Positions 51,501 through 60,032 are shown, numbered from the stretch's first letter. The stretch: DNA of 62,362 nucleotides from Albugo candida (GCA_905220665.1 CAJNAR010000048.1:1-62362), one strand, 5' to 3'. Notes: a model not told the origin generated them from the letters alone. Made by a program: numbers and translations.

Positions 51501-54317
51501 CATGCCATGCTAATGCGTGCCTTCTGTAGTGCAACAAGTTGCAAGCAGCGTAAGCTGCTGCTCTACTGGCTTCATGAATTGGAACTACAGTGCTCAAATA
51601 CGCTCACATCTCTACGAGTAGATATCAATCAGTATTATGATATCTTCACATCGTAAAGCTGCATCATTCAGAAGGTGAACTCAGAAAACAATTTGATATG
51701 TTTGGAATATGAAAGATATCTACATAGTACAATAAAAATGATGCATTTCTTCTAGGCGATGAATTTGAACATAAATACAGTATTATTTCATCTCGAAACC
51801 ATAACCTTGTCAGCAATGTGCTCCATGTCTCGCAAATCTCGCATAATTTGTAGGTAGTATGCACTGAGCAGATAAGATTTTTTGCACGTGCTAGCAAACA
51901 CGGCTTTTCAAATCGACTAGCAGCATGTTTTCGGAAAGTACTTTTCTCTCCTTCGGATGTCTATAAAAATGTTGAGTCAGTTCGGCAGCGACTGAATTCC
52001 GCTGTTTTCATTGTCGCACGATGCACGAAAAAAGATCTCGTGGCAGGTAAGTTCATATGCGTATCAAGTCAAGCGAGGTAGTTTCACCTCACGAAGTTGA
52101 CAGAATCATCTTCTTGCATGCCATGCTAATGCGTGCCTTCTGTAGTGCAACAAGTTGCAAGCAGCGTAAGCTGCTGCTCTACTGGCTTCATGAATTGGAA
52201 CTACAGTGCTCAAATACTCTCACATCTCTACGAGTAGATATCAATCAGTATTATGATATCTTCACATCGTAAAGCTGCATCATTCAGAAGGTGAACTCAG
52301 AAAACAATTTGATATGTTTGGAATATGAAAGATATCTACATAGTACAATAAAAACGATGCATTTCTACTAGGCGATGAATTTGAACATAAATCCAATATC
52401 ATTTCATCTCGGAACCATAATCTCGTAAAAAATGTGCTCCAAGTCTCGCAAATCTCGCATAATTTGTAGGTAGTATGCACTGAGCAGATAAGATTTTTTG
52501 TACGTGCTCGCAAACTCGGTTTTTCAAATCGACTAGCAGCATGTTTTCGGAAAGTACTTTTCTCTCCTCCGGATGTCTATAAAAATGTTGAGTCAGTTCG
52601 GCAGCGACTGAATTCCGCTGTTTTCATTGTCGCACGATGCACGAAAAAAGATCTCGTGGCAGGTAAGTTCATATGCGTATCAAGTCAAGCGAGGTAGATT
52701 CACCTCACGAAGTTGACAGAATCATCTTCTTGCATGCCATGCTAATGCGTGCCTTCTGTAGTGCAACAAGTTGAAAGCAGCGTAAGCTGCTGCTCTACTG
52801 GCTTCATGAATTGAAACTACAGTGCTCAAATACGCTCACATCTCTAGGAGTACATATCAATCAGTATTATGATATCTTCACATCGTAAAGCTGCATCATT
52901 CAGAAGGTGAACTCAGAAAACAATTTGGTATGTTTGGAATATGAAAGATATCTACATAGTACAATAAAAACGATGCATTTCTACTAGGCGATGAATTTGA
53001 ACATAAATACAGTATTATTTCATCTCGAAACCATAACCTCGTCAGCAATGTGCTCCATGTCTCGCAAATCTCGCATAATTTGTAGGTAGTATGCACTGAG
53101 CAGATAAGATTTTTTGCACGTGCTAGCATACACGGCTTTTCAAATCGACTAGCAGCATGTTTTCGGAAAGTACTTTTCTCTCCTTCGGATGTCTATAAAA
53201 ATGTTGAGTCAGTTCGGCAGCGACTGAATTCCACTGTTTTCATTGTCGCGCGATGCACGAAAAAAGATCTCGTGGCAGGTAAGTTGATATGCGTATCAAG
53301 TCAAGCGAGGTAGATTCACCTCACGAAGTTGACAGAATCATCTTCTTGCATGCCATGCTAATGCGTGCCTTCTGTAGTGCAACAAGTTGAAAGCAGCGTA
53401 AGCTGCTGCTCTACTGGCTTCAAGAATTGGAACTACAGTGCTCAAATACTCTCACATCTCTACGAGTACATATCAATCAGTATTATGATATCTTCACATC
53501 GTAAAGCTGCATCATTCAGAAGGTGAACTCAGAAGACAATTTGATATGTTTGGAATATGAAAGATATCTACATAGTACAATAAAAACGATACATTTCTAC
53601 TAGGCGATGAATTTGAACATAAATCCAATATCATTTCATCTCGGAACCATAATCTCGTAAGAAATGTGCTCCAAGTCTCGCAAATCTCGCTTAACTTGTA
53701 GGTAGTATGCACTGAGCAGATAAGATTTTTTGCACGTGCTCGCAAACACGGCTTTTCAAATCGTCTAGCAGCATGTTTTCGGAAAGTACTTTTCTCTCCT
53801 TCGGATGTCTATAAAAATGTTGAGTCAGTTCGGCAGCGACTCAATTCCACTGTTTTCATTGTCGCACGATGCAGGAAAAAAGATCTCGTGGCAGGTAAGT
53901 TGATATGCGTATCAAGTCAAGCGAGGTAGATTCACCTCACGAAGTTGACAGAATCATCTTCTTGCATGCCATGCTAATGCGTGCCTTCTGTAGTGCAACA
54001 AGTTGCAAGCAGCGTAAGCTGCTGCTCTACTGGCTTCATGCATTGGAACTACAGTGCTCAAATTCTCTCACATCTCTACGAGTACATATCAATCAGTATT
54101 ATGATATCTTCACATCGTAAAGCTGCATCATTCAGAAGGTGAACTCAGAAGACAATTTGATATGTTTGGAATATGAAAGATATCTACATAGTACAATAAA
54201 AACGATACATTTCTACTAGGCGATGAATTTGAACATAAATCCAATATCATTTCATCTCGGAACCATAATCTCGTAAGAAATGTGCTCCAAGTCTCGCAAA
54301 TCTCGCTTAACTTGTAG

Positions 54318-54773
54318 GTAGTATGCACTGAGCAGATAAGATTTTTTGCACGTGCTCGCAAACTCGGTTTTTCAAATCGACTAGCAGCATGTTTTCGGAA
54401 AGTACTTTTGTCTCCTCCGGATGTCTATAAAGATGTTGAGTCAGTTCGGCAGGGACTGAATTCCAATGGTTTTGTTGTCGCACGATGCAGGAAAAAAGAA
54501 CTGGTGGTGGGTGTGTTGATATGCGTATCAAGTCAAGCGAGGTACATTTCACCTCACGAAGCTGACAGAATCATCTTCTTGCATGCCATGCTAATGCGTG
54601 CCCTCTGTAGTGCAACAAGTTGCAAGCAGCGTAAACTGCTGCTCTACTGGCTTCATGAATTGGAACTACAGTGCTCAAATACTCTCACATCTCTACGAGT
54701 ACATATCAATCAGTATTATGATATCTTCACATCTTCACATATATATCGTAAAGCTGCATCATTCAGAAGGTGA
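54318..54773 (+). pseudogene. 152-codon open frame in the terminal unit, possible remnant of the source coding sequence
   Basis: From after TAG at 54315 to TGA at 54771-54773 the plus frame is uninterrupted for about 152 codons. It contains SPPDVYKDVESVRQGLNS, CRKKELVVGVLICVSSQARY, ISPHEADRIIFLHAML and KQRKLLLYWLHELELQC. In typical units the same protein is split. The TACATTTCACC of this copy is one T longer than the usual TACATTCACC, so the amino half and the HAMLMR half fall in different frames there. No ATG opens the frame before HAML (a TTG lies at 54408), no family is recognised, and no upstream promoter is assignable. It may be one exon or a domain fragment; chance cannot be excluded. 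Confidence 0.4.
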
Positions 54774-54780
54774 ACTCAGA
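54399..54780 (+). repeat. Divergent terminal unit at the right edge of the array
   Basis: This copy differs at many positions shared by no typical unit: TTTTGTCTCC, TATAAAGATG, CAGGGACTG, TTCCAATGG, TTTTGTTGTCG, GAACTGGTGGTGGG and a 14-nt insertion giving CACATATATATCG at about 54,735. Edge copies of satellite arrays are expected to escape homogenisation, so it may preserve older sequence. Confidence 0.85.
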
Positions 54781-55165
54781 ATACCCTTTAATATGCTTTG
54801 AATATGAAAGATATTTACATAGTAGTATAAAAACGATGCATTTCTACTAAGAAATGCATTTTAACTCGTATCCTCGTAAGCAATGTGCCCGAAGACTCGC
54901 ATAATTTTTAGATATTATGTACCAACAAAATAGGATTGCATAGACGGGCTTACGAGCACAGAGTTTCCAAATCTTTCAACATCATGATATCAGAAAGTAC
55001 TTTCCTTTATACTCTAGGTATAGTCAGAAAAATATTTAGTTGGTTGGGGATAATGATATTCCAATCATATCTCTACTTGCAGTATTTAAGATTATAGAAC
55101 TCTTTGTAGATGTCCCGATATGCGTTTCAAGCGAGCTGGATTGAGCTCTCAAACTGCTGGTGGTA
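54781..55165 (+). repeat. Strongly decayed repeat copy beyond the array edge
   Basis: Recognisable pieces in order are TTTGAATATGAAAGATATTT, the TATAAAAACGATGCATTTCT block, GCAATGTGC, CTCGCATAATTT, AGAAAGTACTTTCC and GATATGCGTTTCAAGCGAG. The AAAGTAC anchor at 54994 is 595 bp after that of the preceding unit (54399). The hairpin lies 139 bp after the anchor, against 140 bp in unit 1, so register is preserved. After about 55,165 no unit similarity is visible. Confidence 0.75.
55133..55148. repeat. Retained hairpin in the decayed copy
   Basis: GAGCTGGATTGAGCTC sits where typical units have GAGGTCGATTGACCTC. The fourth pair has changed from G-C to C-G on both arms, so a 5-bp stem is kept in spite of substitutions; the sixth pair is lost. 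Confidence 0.55.
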
Positions 55166-55232
55166 ATGGTGGCTGGATGGAAACCAATCTGACATGTAAC
55201 ATACACGTATCGTAGGGTACAATAGGTATATT

Positions 55233-55250
55233 TGATTTTTCTCAAAATCA
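55233..55250. repeat. Small perfect inverted repeat
   Basis: TGATTTT-TCTC-AAAATCA: 7-bp arms with a 4-nt loop, lying between the decayed repeat copy and the transposase relic. It might belong to a terminal repeat of the Tc1-like element, but no matching partner was found at the right end. Confidence 0.3.
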
Positions 55251-55339
55251 CACCCAAAAAAATAAGATAAAGAGGACCATCTAACCATCTTACTGTGCGT
55301 TTTGGACATCAAACCACTTGTGAACTGTAAAAACACGTT

Positions 55340-56393
55340 GTTTAATCACTGAAGAGAAAGCTACCATTGTCGGAATGCATCTGGCAGATATCAAACAGCA
55401 GGAAGTCACCGCTCTAAAAGGTTTGACCCGGTCAACCATTTCTAGAGTCCTACAGAATTGGCGTAAAATGTAGGTGGAGGACAACCCGGTCAAGAAGAGG
55501 ATCAACGAAAGCTCTCAGAAAAGGTTCGCAGGTCTATTGGGCGCAATGTGATGCGGAACTGGGGTTACCATATAGAAATCGCGAACAATACGATTAGTCT
55601 GGTTTCGCCAGGCACAATCCGTAACGCCCTCCATGAAATGGGCTTCAAGAACCACCAGGAGCCTTTTTTTTACGGATAAACACAAGGTCAAGAGATCGTA
55701 TTTTGCTCGGAAATACGGAAATTGGGCAGTAAGGGACTGGGAGAAAATCATTTGGACCATGAGTCGACCTTTAGGATTGGTCAGAATTCACGCCAGGTTG
55801 CTATGTGGCGTCGAGTGGATAAAAACGTTCGTTTGTGAGTGTTTGGCGCCAGCATTTTGAGAGTGGACGTTCCCCGATAATGATATGGGGTACTTTTGCT
55901 GACGATAAGATGCTTCTGATGGCCATCATGCAACCCCAAAATCGTACTGCCACAGACTTTGTCGAACTAAAATATGACGCGGCAATTGGACCATGGGTGG
56001 GGACCAGGATGCCAAGAAAGGCCTAATTTTCATAAAGGATGGTATGCCAGTCCACCGTAGTAGAGAAGTAAAGATCTGGCGTGAGAATCGGTCGCTTGCA
56101 AAGCTATAATTGCCTGCCCAAAGCCCTATTAACTTGCAACATAATAATAAAAATGGTAAATTTACAGGTTATAAACGACTCTTTTTTCTGATCTCAACCC
56201 CATCGAGAACCTATTGAAGAATCAAAGATGCCGCCTGAACCGCGACAGGACAAAAAACGTCGAAGAAATGGCTACCATGCTTGGAGATGAATATTGAAAG
56301 GTATCCCCCGAGACGCTTCAGTGCCTAGTATAGTCAATGCCAAAGCGAATTGCTGCTGTTCTTGCTGCCAATGCTGGATCAACTCGCTAGTGA
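55340..56393 (+). mobile_element. Tc1/mariner-type (DDE) transposase relic, multiply broken
   Basis: Plus-strand reading in shifting frames follows the Tc1-like order. An N-terminal helix-turn-helix region at 55342-55470 (LITEEKATIVG, LTRSTISRVLQNW) ends in TAG at 55471. A second segment follows from 55512 (SPGTIRNALHEMGF). Next comes the pre-catalytic RKYGNWAVRDWEKIIW region to 55755, then ESTFRIGQNSRQV and MWRRVDKNV, and IMIWGTF with NRTATDFVE. The KDGMPVHRS motif has its Asp at 56038-56040 and DLNPIEN has its Glu at 56205-56207. The element ends in an SMPKRIAAVLAANAGSTR-like tail. The first catalytic position reads CAT (His) at 55758-55760. Frameshifts, stops and an extra 62 nt before the Glu motif make it inactive. 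This motif set resembles Tc1-like elements common in fungi. Terminal inverted repeats were not found. Confidence 0.85.
56126..56187 (+). other. Insertion of about 62 nt inside the transposase relic
   Basis: The distance between the second Asp codon (56038) and the Glu codon (56205) is 167 nt. A 34-residue spacing predicts 105 nt. The excess is an A+T-rich stretch between CCCAAAGCCC and TGATCTCAACC. It contains GGTAAATTTACAGG and could be a small insertion or intron-like sequence; its origin is not identifiable. Confidence 0.55.
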
Positions 56394-56943
56394 ATCTTCC
56401 CAATGACACGCACATTTGAAGAGCTTGATTGCAATTGCTGCATAAAACTGCACAACGACCTGCAATAGACTACATTGTAAACCTCGATCATTGCTACAGA
56501 ATTATTGTGGCGCTTTGATCGTAAAAAAATGACTTTTTGTCAAGGCTGAGAGGATAATTTAATTCTCATATGAAAAATACCGTATGCTTTTGAAGGCCAC
56601 TGTGAATCATTGCTTTATGGACAGTACGGTACAAGCAGATGTGTGGTACACTTAAGTTCAACCATATCTGTCGGACAATAAACCAATGGCTGTGGGCGAC
56701 CCGTTTTGTAAGACTTGGGCTAACTAGTGTAGTGAACTGAGGACCTTCGAAAAACAATATATATATACTTTTGCTTTATACTGCCGAGTAGTGTTTGAGA
56801 ATTATTCCAGCAAGTGCCTTGGTTAGTCTAATCCGGAGACCACCACAAAGATCTTTGCTATACAGCTACGAAATATATACCAAGCAATAAGGAGAAAAAG
56901 GATGCTCTGACGCCAGGAACTCAAAGATCAATGAACTGTCATC
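56394..56943. other. No gene recognised
   Basis: A+T-rich spacer downstream of the transposase relic. It contains a short TA run at 56757-56766 and only short ORFs without protein-like character. The right terminus of the Tc1-like element should lie in the first 170 bp, but no inverted partner to the left flank was seen. Confidence 0.5.
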
Positions 56944-57298
56944 ATGTCGGAATTTCCGATACCCCTTTTCCAGGCGGGTCAGCTCGAAGAAGACAAGCAT
57001 CGACCTCGAAGTACTAGTGGAATAGAAAAGAGCGAGAATCCAGTACGAAAGACTGGCAAAAATAAACGATGTCGTCAGTACCGTTTCAACTATAGACTCT
57101 GTTGATCTCAATGTGTTGGAAGCGCCGGTGGGCTGAGTTTTTAATGCTGAATCGGATGAGAATGTCACGGAAAAGAAGCTTATGACGTTCGTGAACAAAC
57201 ACTGCGAGGATGATGCTGTGGCTGGAAACGCTAAAGCATTTCTTCAGGTCTTTGCAATGGATTTGGATGTACCCGACCCACCTATTCCGAAAGCTTGA
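56944..57298 (+). pseudogene. Broken plus-strand coding stretch, unknown protein
   Basis: ATG at 56944 opens a hydrophilic frame (MSEFPIPLFQAGQLEEDKHR...) that runs into stop. The coding character shifts to another frame (VVSTVSTIDSVDLNVLEAPV), interrupted by TGA at 57132-57134. It resumes in the same frame as ESDENVTEKKLMTFVNKHCE and ends AMDLDVPDPPIPKA at TGA 57296-57298. Composition is charged and then acidic, with no membrane segment. Opposite this, a 110-codon minus ORF (56866-57198) is open but of low protein likeness. The break may be an intron or genuine decay. Family unknown. Confidence 0.3.
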
Positions 57299-57700
57299 AA
57301 ATGCCGAAAGAGTTCAAAAAAAGATTTAAACGATTTTAGTCCTCTACATATAACACGTAATCTGTAATATCAAAGTTGTTCATCTAACGAGTAAAGTACA
57401 CGTTTACGGTACTGTACACCTATATGTCTCACCTGCGTGTTCACGGTTCGCTTCCATACTCGCAAAGTACGCATACGATGGTACCCAAACTGGTACCCAA
57501 ACGTTACCAATCTATTCACTTAGCGAAGCGTGCAACACTTTTGGAATACTTCAAGAATACAACCTAGCCCATTTACGTTCGAGAGTCAACACGATGAAGA
57601 TCTAACAACTACAAGCTTACTGCATTGCCGTGCTTGGCTTCCCACCAACGTATAAATATGTCTTGAGCGATTCACCCATGATAATGCGCAGTGTAAAAGG
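57299..57700. other. No gene recognised; small direct repeat
   Basis: Spacer. At 57480-57503 the motif GGTACCCAAACT/G occurs twice in tandem (12-nt period). Otherwise only short ORFs are present. Confidence 0.5.
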
Positions 57701-57717
57701 TCAAGACGAAAACTTAA

Positions 57718-58131
57718 TTGGGGATTCGGGTGGAGATAGCGAGGATTTGGAAAGATGTAAATCAGGCGGCGGAAAAAAGTGTGCCATCAAATGATTTAGC
57801 GATGGCGTTCTATCGGGATGGTGACACAAGCCCTCTGTCTGTACTTCAACGCTGCTTTCGCTGGAATATCGTACTGCGTGGATCGACCCATGATCAAGAA
57901 TCAATAACGTTCAACATAATAGTTCGACAACCCTTACCATCTCACTATAAATTTGGAAGCAAAATCGTCGATGAGCGTACTAGACCAGGTTGTTGGGGAA
58001 TTTCTAACACAGAGCTGAAAGATCTGTACAGAAATAAGAAGATGCTGTTCGATTCCAAGTCAGGAGTGACGATTCTAAATACTGATGTGTTCTTTGACAG
58101 GGACAGTTGTAGAACCAAACAAGAAGGCTAG
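57718..58131 (+). CDS. Hypothetical protein fragment, family member 1 (plus strand)
   Basis: Open frame of about 137 codons. The first ATG in frame is at 57802-57804 (MAFYRDGDTSPLSVLQRC). The protein-like section continues through FRWNIVLRGSTHDQESITFN, QPLPSHYKFGSKIVDE, CWGISNTELKDLYRN, and KKMLFDSKSGVTILNTDVFFD. The last piece is nearly identical to the minus-strand ORF ending at 58335. After 58097 the frame reads into sequence that makes better sense on the other strand, so the true 3' part is probably missing or inverted. There is no signal peptide or membrane segment. An exon boundary at the TTTGACAG near 58100 is possible. No family recognised. Confidence 0.4.
   Translation: MGIRVEIARIWKDVNQAAEKSVPSNDLAMAFYRDGDTSPLSVLQRCFRWNIVLRGSTHDQESITFNIIVRQPLPSHYKFGSKIVDERTRPGCWGISNTELKDLYRNKKMLFDSKSGVTILNTDVFFDRDSCRTKQEG
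58036..58097 (+). repeat. Left arm of a 62-bp inverted repeat
   Basis: This segment matches the reverse complement of 58247-58308 at 59 of 62 positions. Differences are GATTCC/GGTTCC, GTGACG/GTGATG and CTAAAT/CTCAAT. The arms lie in the coding-like KKMLF...VFFD region. Confidence 0.85.
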
Positions 58132-58368
58132 CTTTTGCTCACTTTTGAAATCGCTGTGTCCCCTCAATTTTGAAGGATCTTCAACGTAAACGATGGGACC
58201 ATCTCCTTCAACCCATTCAAACGAATAAATTCCACCTGGACCCTTATCAAAGAACACATCAGTATTGAGAATCATCACTCCTGACTTGGAACCGAACAGC
58301 ATCTTCTTCTCAAATCGCATTTGTCTCAGTTGCAATACATTCCAACTATCAGTTGAAGCTCATCATGC
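58098..58368 (-). CDS. Hypothetical protein fragment, family member 2 (minus strand)
   Basis: Minus-strand frame reading SWNVLQLRQMRFEKKMLFG, SKSGVMILNTDVFFDKGPGG, IYSFEWVEGDGPIVYVEDPS and KLRGHSDFKSEQKLAFLFGS. Its first third matches the end of the plus-strand fragment upstream (W, KKMLF, SKSG, ILNTDVFFD shared). The remainder looks like the carboxyl continuation that the plus-strand fragment lacks. No ATG lies upstream in frame apart from the internal one in LRQMRF, and stops precede it, so it is a fragment or an exon. Function unknown. Confidence 0.4.
58247..58308 (-). repeat. Right arm of the 62-bp inverted repeat
   Basis: Partner of 58036-58097, separated by 149 bp. Similarity stops abruptly outside the arms at nucleotide level, although a few residues upstream still align at protein level. 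Confidence 0.85.
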
Positions 58369-58437
58369 GGCCGAACAAGCTCTTGTGAAACGTAGACCAA
58401 AAATGATACTGCGCAAGTCTGGCACAAATGGCGCTAA

Positions 58438-58767
58438 TTTGTAACATCACCTGTTCAGATTGTACGTGAGGGTAAGATCATTTTCCATACTAGTAAGGAC
58501 CCGTATTCGGTATTGGGCGCTGAATCATTGCGAATATTCAAAATCAAAATCAGCATCGATACAACGGGTGAAAAGAAATTGTACCGATTAACACTTTCCA
58601 AAAAGAGCGGTAAACGGAGCGCTGAAAATAGCGCAGCAGCGGGGGGTATCGGTCATGATCATGAACGGATCTTCGGCAATTGGAAATACCGGATGTCTGG
58701 AAAAAGACATATGATAATTAGGCCACATCCAAAAAGGAGAACCAGAGACAAGATTAATATTCAATAA
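58438..58767 (+). CDS. Hypothetical basic protein, probable internal or terminal exon
   Basis: The frame is open from after TAA (58435-58437) to TAA at 58765-58767, about 109 codons. It reads VREGKIIFHTSKDPYSVLG, ESLRIFKIKISIDTTGEKK, LYRLTLSKKSGKRSAEN, and then a basic tail with RPHPKRRTRDKINIQ. No ATG occurs near the beginning. A pyrimidine-AG (CTGTTCAG, ending 58458) would make a reasonable 3' splice site. It may be the last exon of a gene in the 57.7-58.8 kb cluster. The basic tail could bind nucleic acid or be a nuclear signal; that is inference. No domain recognised. Confidence 0.4.
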   Translation, partial: FVTSPVQIVREGKIIFHTSKDPYSVLGAESLRIFKIKISIDTTGEKKLYRLTLSKKSGKRSAENSAAAGGIGHDHERIFGNWKYRMSGKRHMIIRPHPKRRTRDKINIQ

Positions 58768-58979
58768 ATTTCTTGACTTTGATGACACGTGCTTTCCCTT
58801 CCATTATAGACTCAGTCGGAGAAGCTGGAGCTCTAATGCAGCATGGCTCTATAAGCAATTCAAGCGAAATAAAAATGTCTTACTATAAGTCATCAGAACC
58901 CTAGATCATGGACATAATGCTTAATCACTTTCTGTCAGAACATGATCGCTTCGCCATTCCTTGATGTCAACACATTCGA
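58768..58979. other. No gene recognised
   Basis: Spacer with no ORF of note and no clear regulatory motif. Confidence 0.4.
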
Positions 58980-59255
58980 ATGGGATCGGTGAGTTGTTTG
59001 GCACGACATGGTTTGTTGCAAATGAAAAATTTACATAACTTTCCGGAATCGGCTCGACTACATCGTTTGAGACAACAAGACATTCTCTCCGTCGATCTCA
59101 CGATGAATCCACGATGGTCTGAGAAAGAAGATCGCTCTCATGTATCAAAAAAAGACTTCTTTGCTATCTGTCCCGGTGACGCCGACCCATATTCGTTGTC
59201 CACCAACAACAAAAACATCAAAATCCACGCGGTACGAAAATTCAGGAAGGCTTGA
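58980..59255 (+). CDS. Weak hypothetical ORF
   Basis: ATG at 58980, 91 codons, ending with SHVSKKDFFAICPGDADPYS and a basic end (IHAVRKFRKA). The second half looks more protein-like than the first. A minus-strand ORF (59138-59353) overlaps with a hydrophobic stretch. No homology, signal peptide or promoter is recognised; could be an exon fragment or chance. Confidence 0.2.
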   Translation: MGSVSCLARHGLLQMKNLHNFPESARLHRLRQQDILSVDLTMNPRWSEKEDRSHVSKKDFFAICPGDADPYSLSTNNKNIKIHAVRKFRKA

Positions 59256-59522
59256 ACCCGGTCACACCCAATCACTTTGATAATCAGCAGGCGAAACCGC
59301 TCCGGAGTGCGTGTTGTACGATCCAGTTCCGGTTTGCCAAAAGCTGCATTCAACTAATACAAGTACAAACACATACTTACGGCTGGGGATGGACAACATA
59401 CGGACATGAGCGACGTAGAGCCAAGCCACAATTTTGCTTTGAAGCGTAAACCACAAGCACTGGGTTGTTGCTCAACCTTTACAATCTCATATCGGCATCA
59501 GCGCCGACGTTCACCTCTTTAG

Positions 59523-59750
59523 ATCAGAAAGTGCTGATCCCGATGCAACATGAATGATGCAGGGAACTGGGTGATGTTCTGCAATACTCGACTAAGATCT
59601 GGCTGGTGTCTTGTAAGGCACATTTGAGTACATCGTAGATACGAATGCCCACATTGACGTACCTTGCCGTGAATTCAATAAATGAACGCAACTAGTATTC
59701 ACCCAGTTCCCTACATCATTCATATCGCATCGGGATCAGCACTTTCTGAT
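59523..59750. mobile_element. Foldback / MITE-like element, 52-bp terminal inverted repeats
   Basis: The left arm 59523-59574 (starting ATCAGAAAGTGCTGATCCCG) matches the reverse complement of 59699-59750 at 49 of 52 positions. The 124-bp interior contains no ORF. Total length of 228 bp with long terminal inverted repeats is typical of a non-autonomous DNA element or a foldback element. No target-site duplication is obvious (flanks CTCTTTAG and TATCCGAT). The transcript could form a long hairpin. Confidence 0.7.
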
Positions 59751-60032
59751 TATCCGATTCAAATGACACTTCAGTGTGCATTTTTGAGACATTGACTTGC
59801 ATGAACCAAACGAGTATGTCCGTCATCATAATGCGTTGCAGTCAACATCAAATCTCTGCAAAGTACATTAATATTCATCATACAATGCGACCTGAAGACT
59901 TCCATGAAAGACAAGTATATTTGACACTCATGTGCGGCTTTTGTAATAGTCTACATCAACTCTTCATGCATCGATAAGCACTAGCCATTGACCAACCACG
60001 CTGGCTTCACCAAAGCACACCACAAATGATGA

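Larger units (their letters stand above)
37229..54398 (+). repeat. Array zone C: mixed subtypes, truncated units, TAGCAAACAC marker
   Basis: Many units carry GTGCCACAAGTTGCAAGC with CATAAGC, the CGCTCACATCTCTAGGAG variant, and GTGCTAGCAAACACGG in place of GTGCTCGCAAACACGG. This zone holds the truncated units and the ambiguous base. The truncated units at 43.4 and 42.1 kb sit inside otherwise regular 616-bp periodicity. Confidence 0.65.
1..54780 (+). repeat. Giant tandem array, about 90 units of about 616 bp
   Basis: The same unit recurs head to tail without any other sequence between copies. Counting a fixed marker (the TCATTCAGAAGG block) gives about 90 occurrences. The first are at 346, 961, 1576, 2191, 2922, 3538, 4154, 4769, 5501 and the last at 52280, 52896, 53512, 54128, 54759. 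The usual spacing is 614-616 bp. Exceptions are 731/732 bp (a 116-bp internal duplication), 844 bp near 37.2 kb, and truncated units near 42.1, 43.4 and 45.4 kb. Base 1 already lies inside a unit, so the left boundary is outside the window. Copies differ mainly by a limited set of shared substitutions, as expected for concerted evolution. The unit does not resemble rDNA, 5S or spliced-leader genes. Function (centromeric, subtelomeric or neutral satellite) cannot be read from the sequence. Confidence 0.98.

Noticed and set aside
1..54780. CRISPR-like array
   Set aside because: Units are 616 bp and similar over their whole length. There are no short repeats separated by unique spacers, and the flanking sequence is eukaryotic.
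1..54780. LTR retrotransposon remnants as source of the unit
   Set aside because: TATA, a TCAGT-like motif and AATAAA occur, but there is no TG...CA boundary, primer-binding site, polypurine tract or reverse-transcriptase similarity.
55233..55250. Terminal inverted repeat of the Tc1-like element
   Set aside because: It is only a local 7-bp hairpin. No copy is present near 56,390-56,570, where the right end should be.
56866..57198. 110-codon minus ORF as a gene
   Set aside because: The plus strand in the same place reads as more protein-like pieces; the minus ORF is Ser/Thr/Phe-rich, as expected for the complement of a charged plus-strand reading.
59262..59456. Opposing ORFs around 59.14-59.46 kb as genes
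   Set aside because: Short, overlapping on both strands, with ordinary composition for chance ORFs and no supporting motif.
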